This document shows, one piece after another, positions 1 through 5,557 of a stretch of 9,324 nt of DNA (positions are counted from its first letter, which is position 1; every line of letters starts with the position of its first letter). The notes beneath the pieces are model-generated. The model ran no database searches, had not been told where the DNA came from, and saw only the letters and a program-made list of their open reading frames with translations. The stretch is from positions 1 through 9,324 of the forward strand of contig CATJWA010000172.1 of the NCBI GenBank assembly GCA_949744025.1, in the 5' to 3' direction. The translations under genes were made by a program, and so were the position numbers. Origin of the DNA: an uncultured Eubacteriales bacterium. Lineage in GTDB: Bacteria; Bacillota; Clostridia; Oscillospirales; Oscillospiraceae.

Positions 1-785
1 CTTTGCTGGGACTCATAGCGCTCGGCTGTCTCGGCTGCGGCATGTTCATTCCACAGGACCCGACGTACATGGACCTTTCAAGCTGCAATGTACCTCCATG
101 CCGTGAGTTTCTTTTCGGTACAGACAGCATGGGGCGTGATATTTTCTCCATGGTCTGGTACGGAGGCCGCGTGTCTCTGCTTATCGGCTTTGCCTCCGCC
201 GCGCTCTCGGCGCTAATAGCCGTGCTGCTCGGCTCGCTCGCCGGCCTGGCCCCTTCCAGATTAGAGGCGCTGCTTTTGCGGACAAATGAGATTGTGATGA
301 GCATACCCAATCTGCTTTTGGTCGTGCTGATACAGTCCGCGCTGGGCAGGCCCACCGTCGCGGGCATAGCGCTTGTGCTGGGGCTTACCGGCTGGATGAG
401 CATGGCCCGCATAGTACGCACCGGAGTGCGCCAGCTTCGGCAAAGCGAGTTTGTTTTAGCCTCGCAGTGCATGGGCGGCGGCTTTTTCCACGTCCTGCGC
501 CGCCACCTTGCGCCGAATTTTCTGCCCACGATAACGTACATGGCGGTTATGAACGTGCGCGCCGCCATCGCCGCGGAATCCACGCTCAGCTTCATGGGCC
601 TCGGCCTGCCGCCGGAGGTTATATCCTGGGGAAGTATGCTCTCTCTGGCCCAGGGCGCGCTGACCGGACGGCAGTGGTGGATTATTCTCATCCCCGGGTT
701 TTTTCTGCTTACGACCCTGCTGTGCCTGACCGCGCTCGGGAACGCAGCGCAGGAGGGCCCCCGCCGCAGACATTCAAACCTGTAA
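1..785 (+). CDS. ABC transporter permease, OppC/DppC/NikC type (5' partial)
   Basis: Inner-membrane permease subunit of a binding-protein-dependent importer of the peptide/nickel family. The frame is open to the left edge, so the N-terminus and most of the first membrane helix are missing. About 260 residues remain, against roughly 280-300 for the family. Near the start is the family signature FGTDSMGRDIFS followed by YGGRVSLLIG. Further hydrophobic segments follow, ending in a last helix around WWIILIPGFFLLTTLL. The cytoplasmic EAA-type loop that contacts the ATPase is seen as ASQCMGGGFFHVLRRHLAPN. Only 14 bases separate its stop from larE, so the two are probably co-transcribed. Family membership is clear. 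The substrate is inferred: sitting directly before larE-larB-larC points to nickel (NikC-like), but peptide or another chelated metal cannot be excluded from this fragment. Confidence 0.88.
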   Translation, partial: LLGLIALGCLGCGMFIPQDPTYMDLSSCNVPPCREFLFGTDSMGRDIFSMVWYGGRVSLLIGFASAALSALIAVLLGSLAGLAPSRLEALLLRTNEIVMSIPNLLLVVLIQSALGRPTVAGIALVLGLTGWMSMARIVRTGVRQLRQSEFVLASQCMGGGFFHVLRRHLAPNFLPTITYMAVMNVRAAIAAESTLSFMGLGLPPEVISWGSMLSLAQGALTGRQWWIILIPGFFLLTTLLCLTALGNAAQEGPRRRHSNL

Positions 786-799
786 CGAGGTGCTTATAA

Positions 800-1552
800 A
801 TGACTCTTGAGGAATTTTTCCGTGACAATCCCGAGTGCGCGCTGGCCTTTTCCGGCGGCGCGGACTCCGCTTTTCTGCTGTACGCGGCAAAAAAATACGC
901 CCGGCGTGTGCACGCTTACTATGTCAGCTCCGCCTTTCAGCCTCGCTTTGAGCTGTCTGACGCACGCCGTCTGGCCTCGGAGCTGGGTACGGAAATGAGC
1001 GTGCTGAGCGTGGACGTGCTCAACATTGACGCCGTTCGCGCCAACCCGCCTGACCGCTGCTACCACTGCAAGCGCGCCATCTTCTCCGCTGTCTCAGCCG
1101 CCGCGCGCGCTGACGGCTTTGAAGTGCTCATCGACGGTACCAACGCCTCCGACGATACACTCGACCGCCCCGGTATGCGCGCGCTTCGGGAGCTTTCCGT
1201 GCGATCTCCCCTGCGCGAATGCGGTCTGACCAAGGCGGAGATACGACGGCTGTCCCGTACTGCGGGGCTTTTTACCTGGAACAAGCCCGCCTATGCCTGC
1301 CTGGCCACACGCATTCCCTCCGGCGAGGAAATAACGGCCGAGAAGCTGCAAAAAACCGAGGCGTCGGAGTCGGAGCTTCATACGCTCGGTTTCACGGATT
1401 TTCGCATCCGAGCATGGGGAAACGGCGCGCGCCTGCAGCTTACCGAAGCACAGCTTCCGCTGCTGCTTGAAAAGCGGGAAATTGTACTTGAGAAATTAAA
1501 GCGCCACTACGGCGCGGTGCTTTTGGATTTGGAGGTGCGAGGTGAACAGTGA
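800..1552 (+). CDS. larE: LarE, ATP-dependent sulfur insertase for nickel-pincer cofactor
   Basis: LarE adenylates the carboxylates of pyridinium-3,5-biscarboxylic acid mononucleotide and exchanges them for thiocarboxylates, the sulfur step of NPN cofactor synthesis in the cytoplasm. The 250-residue protein has the PP-loop pyrophosphatase motif SGGADSAF (residues 18-25), the family motif RCYHCK (86-91), the IDGTNASD segment (111-118) and KPAYACLATRIP (162-173). Cys167 in the last motif aligns with the cysteine that L. plantarum LarE sacrifices as sulfur donor. Additional cysteines are at 12, 87, 90 and 141. It is slightly shorter than L. plantarum LarE (about 276 residues), mainly at the C-terminus. 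The ATG at 800 has a GAGGTG ribosome site at 787-792. The 3' end overlaps larB by 11 bases. The identification is secure; which sulfur-transfer chemistry it uses is not settled by sequence alone. Confidence 0.95.
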   Translation: MTLEEFFRDNPECALAFSGGADSAFLLYAAKKYARRVHAYYVSSAFQPRFELSDARRLASELGTEMSVLSVDVLNIDAVRANPPDRCYHCKRAIFSAVSAAARADGFEVLIDGTNASDDTLDRPGMRALRELSVRSPLRECGLTKAEIRRLSRTAGLFTWNKPAYACLATRIPSGEEITAEKLQKTEASESELHTLGFTDFRIRAWGNGARLQLTEAQLPLLLEKREIVLEKLKRHYGAVLLDLEVRGEQ

Positions 1553-2309
1553 GATAAGACAGATTTTGCAGGCTGTGCAGTCCGGCGGCATGGGCGTGGA
1601 CGAGGCGCTGCTGAAAATAAAGGAGAAGCCCTTCGAGGACATCGGCTGCGCCAAGGTAGACCTCCACCGCAAAATACGCCAGGGAGCGGCCGAGGTCATT
1701 TACGGCGCCGGCAAAACAGCGGCACAGATTTGCGCCATTGTTGAGGTCATGGAGAAAAGCGGTCAGCTCCCGATTCTGATAACACGCCTGAGCGCGGAGT
1801 CGGCTGAGACAGTGGGACAAGCACACATGCTGAAATATTTTGCCCAGGCGCGTGCCGGCGTTGTCGGGGATTTCCCCGAGCCTGACGGCTTGGGTACCGT
1901 TGTCGTCGCCACCGGAGGGACCAGCGACATTCCCGTGGCCGAGGAGGCGGCGTTGACCGCTCAGATTTTGGGCAGCAGGGTCACGCGCCTGTACGATGTG
2001 GGCGTTGCGGGACTGCACCGCACGCTCTCCCACCTCGATGATATCATGAGCGCCTCCGTAATAATCGCCATTGCCGGCATGGAGGGCGCGCTTGCCAGCG
2101 TACTGGGGGGCCTCGCCGACTGCCCCGTAATCGCGGTACCCACCAGCGTGGGTTACGGCGCGTCCTTCGGCGGACTGTCGGCCCTGCTGTCGATGCTCAA
2201 CTCCTGCGCCAGCGGCGTGTCGGTTGTGAACATAGACAACGGCTTCGGCGCGGGATATTTAGCCAGCATGATAAATCATATGGACACGAAAGCGAGCGAT
2301 GAAAAATGA
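1542..2309 (+). CDS. larB: LarB, nicotinate adenine dinucleotide carboxylase/hydrolase
   Basis: LarB starts NPN cofactor synthesis. It carboxylates the pyridinium ring of nicotinic acid adenine dinucleotide and hydrolyses the phosphoanhydride, giving the biscarboxylate used by LarE. The product is 255 residues (L. plantarum LarB is about 246). The C-terminal half is the PurE/AIR-carboxylase-like domain: VVATGGTSDIPVAEEAA (about 121-137), YDVGVAGLHR (151-160), AGMEGALASVLGGL (178-191), VPTSVGYGASFGG (199-211) and NSCASGVSVVNIDNGFGAGY (220-239). Cys222 in the last block corresponds to the cysteine that forms the covalent substrate adduct in the characterised enzyme. The start is a GTG at 1542 with a GGAGGT ribosome site at 1531-1536, inside the end of larE. 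The stop overlaps the larC ATG (ATGA), implying translational coupling. Confidence 0.95.
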   Translation: MNSEIRQILQAVQSGGMGVDEALLKIKEKPFEDIGCAKVDLHRKIRQGAAEVIYGAGKTAAQICAIVEVMEKSGQLPILITRLSAESAETVGQAHMLKYFAQARAGVVGDFPEPDGLGTVVVATGGTSDIPVAEEAALTAQILGSRVTRLYDVGVAGLHRTLSHLDDIMSASVIIAIAGMEGALASVLGGLADCPVIAVPTSVGYGASFGGLSALLSMLNSCASGVSVVNIDNGFGAGYLASMINHMDTKASDEK

Positions 2310-3535
2310 AAACTCTTTATCTTGACTGCGGCATGGGCGCGGCCGGCGATATGCTTTCCGCCGCGCTGCTCGAGCTTCTGACCGACTCTCAGGCGGAGGA
2401 ATTTGTCAGGGAAATCAACGCACTGGGCATCCCCGGCGTGCGCGTAGACCGGCACAGGAGCGTCAAATGCGGCATTTCCGGCACGCATCTTTCCGTCACG
2501 GTCCACGGCGCCGAGGAACACAGCCTCGACCACCACGGGCATCCGCATACTCATGAGCATGCACACGAGCACGCCCAGCCCCACCATCATCATGGTACTA
2601 TGCACGACATTGAGCATATAGTGCGCGGCCGCCTTAGTCTGCCGGAAAAGGTAAAGGACGACATTATGTCTGTCTACGGTCTGATTGCCGAGGCCGAAAG
2701 CCATGTCCACGGCGTACCCGTCACGGAAATACATTTCCACGAGGTCGGCACTCTCGACGCCGTGGCTGACATCACCATGTTCTGCCTGCTCATACATCGT
2801 CTTGCCCCCGATGAAATTGTCTCCTCCCCCGTGCGCACCGGCTTCGGGCAGGTACATTGCGCCCATGGAATTCTTCCCGTGCCGGCCCCCGCCACAGCGC
2901 GCCTGCTGCGCGGCATCCCCGTTTACGCCGGCGACATACGCGGTGAAATGTGTACTCCCACGGGCGCGGCCCTGCTGCGGCGCTTTGCCTCACGCTTCGG
3001 CGAAATGCCGCTCATGCGAGTCGAGGCTGTCGGTTACGGCTGCGGCGCAAAGGATTTCGGCAGCGCCAACTGCCTGCGCGCCATGCTCGGCGAGACCAGC
3101 GGCAGCCCGGACGAGATTATCGAGCTGAGCTGCAACGTGGACGACATGACCGCCGAGGAGACCGGCTTTGCCATGGAGCGTCTGTTTGACGCCGGCGCGC
3201 TGGATGTCTACACCGTACCTATAGGCATGAAAAAGTCCCGTCCCGGCACACTCATCCGAGTAATGTGCACAAGTCAGACGCGTGAGACCCTCTGCCGCGA
3301 GCTTTTCCGCCACACTACCACCCTCGGCATACGCGAGTGCCCAATACGCCGGCACGTGCTTGAGCGAGGCCTTGTCACGCTCGACACGCCTTACGGCTCC
3401 GTTCGGCGCAAGGATGCCTGCGGCTTTGGAGTGTCCCGCCGGAAGTATGAGTTCGAGGACCTTGCCTCCATCGCAAGGCAGCGCGGCATAAGCCTGCGCG
3501 AGGCCGCGCTGCTTATAGACGGGGGCGAAAAGTGA
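2306..3535 (+). CDS. larC: LarC, nickel insertase (cyclometallase), unsplit form
   Basis: LarC performs the last step of NPN synthesis, CTP-dependent insertion of nickel into the dithio-dicarboxylate mononucleotide. The product is 409 residues. Family motifs are the N-terminal DCGMGAAGDMLSAAL (7-21), HFHEVGTLDAVADI (143-156), GFGQVHCAHGILPVPAPAT (179-197), GEMCTPTGAALLR (213-225) and, in the C-terminal nickel/CTP domain, LSCNVDDMTAEETGFAME (274-291) and VPIGMKKSRPGT (304-315). Residues 72-100 hold 14 histidines, a likely nickel-binding segment. In L. plantarum the gene is read as larC1/larC2 through a programmed frameshift; here one frame encodes the whole protein. The start overlaps the larB stop by 4 bases and has only a weak ribosome site, so translation is probably coupled to larB. 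A terminator follows at once, marking the operon end. Confidence 0.95.
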   Translation: MKTLYLDCGMGAAGDMLSAALLELLTDSQAEEFVREINALGIPGVRVDRHRSVKCGISGTHLSVTVHGAEEHSLDHHGHPHTHEHAHEHAQPHHHHGTMHDIEHIVRGRLSLPEKVKDDIMSVYGLIAEAESHVHGVPVTEIHFHEVGTLDAVADITMFCLLIHRLAPDEIVSSPVRTGFGQVHCAHGILPVPAPATARLLRGIPVYAGDIRGEMCTPTGAALLRRFASRFGEMPLMRVEAVGYGCGAKDFGSANCLRAMLGETSGSPDEIIELSCNVDDMTAEETGFAMERLFDAGALDVYTVPIGMKKSRPGTLIRVMCTSQTRETLCRELFRHTTTLGIRECPIRRHVLERGLVTLDTPYGSVRRKDACGFGVSRRKYEFEDLASIARQRGISLREAALLIDGGEK

Positions 3536-3541
3536 GACATT

Positions 3542-3576
3542 AAAACCCGTTCCATTTCCGGAACGGGTTTTCTTTC
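3542..3576 (+). terminator. Rho-independent terminator of the lar operon
   Basis: A perfect 12-bp inverted repeat (AAAACCCGTTCC at 3542-3553, GGAACGGGTTTT at 3560-3571) with a 6-base loop is followed by CTTT. It begins 6 bases after the larC stop. The flanking A and T runs make it plausible in both directions. Confidence 0.9.
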
Positions 3577-3586
3577 GCAAAGGGTC

Positions 3587-3615
3587 TTGGTTTCGGAGCA
3601 AATATGTGTTAAAAT
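3587..3615 (+). promoter_or_regulatory. Sigma-70-type promoter of the DNA methyltransferase
   Basis: TTGGTT (3587-3592) and TAAAAT (3610-3615) are separated by exactly 17 bases. A TG one base before the -10 (3607-3608) gives an extended -10. Transcription would start near 3622, about 35 bases before the methyltransferase ATG. It lies just after the lar terminator, so the methyltransferase has its own promoter. Confidence 0.6.
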
Positions 3616-3631
3616 AAGCGCTGAACATATT
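3601..3631. promoter_or_regulatory. Inverted repeat flanking the methyltransferase -10 and start site
   Basis: AATATGT (3601-3607) and ACATATT (3625-3631) are perfect 7-base complementary arms with a 17-base spacer. They bracket the -10 element and predicted transcription start. Because the start site lies inside the dyad it would not form as an RNA hairpin, so an operator is the more likely reading. The binding protein is unknown, and the arms are AT-rich, so chance remains possible. Confidence 0.35.
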
Positions 3632-3656
3632 TAGACATTGCTGAGGAATTGTAACA

Positions 3657-4544
3657 ATGGAGCACACAATCGCGTGCGGCGACACGCTTGAGCTGATAAA
3701 ATCGGTGCCTGAAAAATCCATAGACCTGCTGGTGACCTCTCCTCCCTACTGGGCCAAGCGGGTTTACAACGGCCAGGGAGAAATAGGCTCGGAGGAAACT
3801 CCCGAGCTGTATGTCAGGCGGCTGGCTGATTTCTTTGACGCGCTGCGTCCCTACCTAAAGCCGGAGGCCAATGTTTTCATCAACCTCGGCGACACCTACT
3901 TCGGCTCCGGCGCGGGTGCCTGGAGCAAATACCTCGACGAAAACGGCAGGGTCACGCAGGCGCAGCGCGAGCGCAAGGAGAAATATTTCACCACAAAGCC
4001 GCTTCAGCCGAAGATAAAGCAAAACGGCCGGCTTTACCAGAATAAGCAGCTCCTGCTCATACCCTCGCGCTTTGCCATCGAGATGCAGGAGCACGGCTGG
4101 CTGCTGCGCGACGATATTATCTGGCAAAAACCCAACCGCATACCGGCCAGCGTCACCGACCGGCTCAACAACACCTATGAGCATGTGTTCCACTTTGCGC
4201 TGAATAAAAAATATTTCTTCAACCTCGACGCGATAAAGGTCCCCAGCACCAGCGGAGGCATGAAAAATCCCGGCGACGTGTGGGCGATAAAAACCCAGCC
4301 GCTCAAGGGCAATCACACGGCAACCTTCCCCGAAAAGCTGGTCGAGCAGATTGTGCTGTGCGCCTCTCCCGACGGCGGCACCGTGCTTGACCCATTTCTC
4401 GGCACCGGAACCACATGGATTGTATGCCGGCGGCTGGGCCGGCGCTGCATAGGCTTTGAAATAAACCGTGAATTTTTCGATTTCGCCCAGAAACGTTTCA
4501 CTGAAAGCTGCCAGCAATCACAGGAACGGACAAAAAAGCCGTAA
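3657..4544 (+). CDS. DNA (cytosine-N4)-type methyltransferase, beta class, Type II
   Basis: A 295-residue S-adenosylmethionine-dependent DNA methyltransferase that would protect host DNA from the neighbouring nuclease. The catalytic motif IV TSPPYW (27-32) lies near the N-terminus and the SAM-binding motif DPFLGTGTT (245-253) near the C-terminus, the order that defines the beta class. The S/T-PP-Y-W form is typical of N4-cytosine enzymes, whereas N6-adenine enzymes usually carry DPPY. FPEKL (224-228) precedes the SAM site as is usual. The central variable part (about 85-200) probably includes target recognition. No N-terminal helix-turn-helix extension is present, unlike autoregulating m5C enzymes. 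The ATG at 3657 has GAGGA at 3643-3647. The gene converges with the restriction endonuclease, 36 bases away. Class is confident; the exact methylated base and site are inferred. Confidence 0.9.
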   Translation: MEHTIACGDTLELIKSVPEKSIDLLVTSPPYWAKRVYNGQGEIGSEETPELYVRRLADFFDALRPYLKPEANVFINLGDTYFGSGAGAWSKYLDENGRVTQAQRERKEKYFTTKPLQPKIKQNGRLYQNKQLLLIPSRFAIEMQEHGWLLRDDIIWQKPNRIPASVTDRLNNTYEHVFHFALNKKYFFNLDAIKVPSTSGGMKNPGDVWAIKTQPLKGNHTATFPEKLVEQIVLCASPDGGTVLDPFLGTGTTWIVCRRLGRRCIGFEINREFFDFAQKRFTESCQQSQERTKKP

Positions 4545-4550
4545 ATATAA

Positions 4551-4573
4551 CGGCGCGGGAAAAATCCGCGCCG
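4551..4573. terminator. Shared bidirectional terminator between methyltransferase and nuclease
   Basis: An 8-bp GC-rich stem (CGGCGCGG at 4551-4558, CCGCGCCG at 4566-4573) with a 7-base loop fills most of the 36-base gap between two convergent stop codons. The sequence after the stem is T-rich on the minus strand only (TTATATTTA), so it should work best for the nuclease transcript. Confidence 0.7.
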
Positions 4574-4580
4574 CCATACT

Positions 4581-5363
4581 CTATACTCTTATGTGCCCTT
4601 CGTACAAATCAGTTACCGCCCCCCGCTCTATGCGGAACTTTGTGCCGTGATTGTGTCCGGTGCGGGCATCAAAGTCCACGAATATCTTCCCGCACTCCAA
4701 AAGCTCAAGGAAATTCTCAAGCGTCGGGTCAACATATGCCTCAAGCTCATTGTACTTAAAATATTCTGCCCCTCCCCTTTGCTTTGTCTCTGCTCTGATG
4801 TACATCAGGTTGCGCAGCTTTGTTCTGAGTTTTTCTTCTATGCACCCAAAGCTCCAGCAAGGCTGGGGTTCTATATCTCCTTTACCGGCGGCGGCTATCA
4901 CTCCCTCGAGCCAGCGCGAGTGGCGGGCGTCAACCGCCATCCAGTTAAATTCGGCAAAAACGCACTGTTCATCGTAGTCCACGTCCACCGTGAAGCCCCT
5001 GTCGCTGTAAGCAAGGGTATTTATGGTCTGGCGGAAGCTGCGCTCGTTCGGCGGGTAGCGTTTACCCGCCTGCCTGTGCGGCCAGCCGTACCACGGCAGA
5101 AGTATACGTGGTACAATGCCAGCCTCTCTTGGCTCCGGCTCGCTGTGGAACAGCGTGAGAAGCGCGTCGGTTCTTGAGCGCTGGCTTTTCAGCTCCCATG
5201 TACCGAAATCCGGAAGCTGCCGGTTGTTTTCCTCCACATTCAAAAGGTCCTCGAGTGTATTTCCCACGCCGCCGACATTGCCCGGTCTCCGGTTTTTTAT
5301 CCAGCCCATGGACTTTATCTCTCCGAGCCGCATCCTGAGCAGCTCCAAATCCTGTTCGCGCAT
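4581..5363 (-). CDS. Type II restriction endonuclease, MvaI/BcnI family
   Basis: Predicted PD-(D/E)XK restriction endonuclease of 260 residues from the chosen ATG (MvaI and BcnI are about 240-246). The N-terminal signature GWIKNRRPGNVGGVGNTLEDLL (20-41) followed by the catalytic PDFGTWELKSQR (51-62) matches this family. Asp52, Glu57 and Lys59 form the D-X4-E-X-K metal site. The C-terminal GHNHGTKFRI followed by DLYEGHI carries the histidine/asparagine region typical of these monomeric nickases-turned-cutters. MvaI cuts CCWGG and BcnI CCSGG, and both have N4-cytosine methyltransferase partners, which fits the convergent neighbour. The frame stays open upstream to 5525, but that start falls inside the lysS terminator. 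An ATG pair at 5385-5390 has no ribosome site. The ATG at 5361-5363 is preceded by a G-rich Shine-Dalgarno and gives family-like length. The exact specificity cannot be read here. Confidence 0.85.
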   Translation of the reverse strand: MREQDLELLRMRLGEIKSMGWIKNRRPGNVGGVGNTLEDLLNVEENNRQLPDFGTWELKSQRSRTDALLTLFHSEPEPREAGIVPRILLPWYGWPHRQAGKRYPPNERSFRQTINTLAYSDRGFTVDVDYDEQCVFAEFNWMAVDARHSRWLEGVIAAAGKGDIEPQPCWSFGCIEEKLRTKLRNLMYIRAETKQRGGAEYFKYNELEAYVDPTLENFLELLECGKIFVDFDARTGHNHGTKFRIERGAVTDLYEGHIRV

Positions 5364-5368
5364 ATCGT

Positions 5369-5377
5369 CCCCCCCCC
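5369..5377 (-). repeat. G9 homopolymer at the nuclease ribosome site
   Basis: Nine consecutive C on the plus strand (G9 in the sense of the nuclease gene), the longest single-base run I found in the window. It begins 5 bases before the ATG at 5361-5363 and forms the G-rich Shine-Dalgarno. If the ATG pair at 5385-5390 is used instead, the tract lies inside the coding frame (residues around RGG) and is in frame at nine G. Length changes by slippage would alter ribosome-site spacing or shift the frame. Confidence 0.6.
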
Positions 5378-5408
5378 TTTTCTTCATCATATCAGTTAAG
5401 GTGCTGTC

Positions 5409-5427
5409 TACGCAACTGTTTTGCGTA
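5409..5427. promoter_or_regulatory. 7-5-7 palindrome upstream of the nuclease
   Basis: TACGCAA (5409-5415) and TTGCGTA (5421-5427) are perfect inverted arms around CTGTT, 46 bases upstream of the nuclease ATG. A TTGACA on the minus strand (5433-5438) lies just upstream and could be a -35, although no good -10 follows at 16-18 bases. The palindrome covers where the -10 and start would fall, consistent with an operator. It could also form a 5' leader hairpin. No controller (C) protein gene is visible nearby. Confidence 0.4.
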
Positions 5428-5446
5428 AATTTTGTCAAAATTCCCC

Positions 5447-5474
5447 TGTGTATAAGTCCCGTGTCTGTGGACAA
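5447..5474 (-). promoter_or_regulatory. Two tandem DnaA-box-like 9-mers
   Basis: On the minus strand TTGTCCACA (5466-5474) and TTATACACA (5447-5455) lie in the same orientation, 19 bases apart start to start (about two helical turns). The second matches the TTATNCACA consensus exactly; the first differs at one position. They lie upstream of the AT-rich leader of the nuclease gene. Two 9-mers can arise by chance, and this is not a replication-origin context, so this is only a possible DnaA-responsive site. Confidence 0.25.
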
Positions 5475-5512
5475 GACATCGGCTTGCACCCCCGCTGCCG
5501 ATAAAGCAGGCA

Positions 5513-5538
5513 AAGCGCCCCGCAAAAGCGGGGCGCTT
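5513..5538 (-). terminator. Terminator of the greA-lysS operon
   Basis: A perfect 11-bp stem, AAGCGCCCCGC (5513-5523) against GCGGGGCGCTT (5528-5538), with a 4-base loop, 19 bases after the lysS stop. The downstream T-run on the minus strand is short, but the stem is very stable. It also shows that the upstream extension of the nuclease frame is not coding. Confidence 0.8.
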
Positions 5539-5557
5539 AAATTCTTTAATAAGCTTC

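Noticed and set aside
2519..2608. CAC/CAT-rich stretch in larC read as a DNA tandem repeat
   Set aside because: The repetition is at the level of histidine codons in a known family segment; the DNA has no fixed repeat unit.
2990..3721. 243-codon minus-strand frame across larC and the methyltransferase start
   Set aside because: It reads through the lar terminator and the methyltransferase promoter and is antisense to larC; it shows no family motifs.
4593..5177. Plus-strand frame of 194 codons opposite the nuclease, considered as a small controller or immunity gene
   Set aside because: No helix-turn-helix or other motif, no ribosome site, and it is fully antisense to a gene with clear catalytic residues.
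5400..5480. Replication origin suggested by two DnaA-box-like sequences and AT-rich DNA
   Set aside because: Only two boxes, no dnaA or dnaN nearby, no repeat iterons, and the DNA lies in a short leader between lysS and the nuclease. Kept only as a low-interest regulatory note.
5364..5525. 54-residue N-terminal extension of the nuclease up to an apparent start at 5525
   Set aside because: The first start lies inside the lysS terminator stem, the extension has no ribosome site and would make the protein longer than MvaI/BcnI. The ATG at 5361-5363 has a G-rich Shine-Dalgarno.
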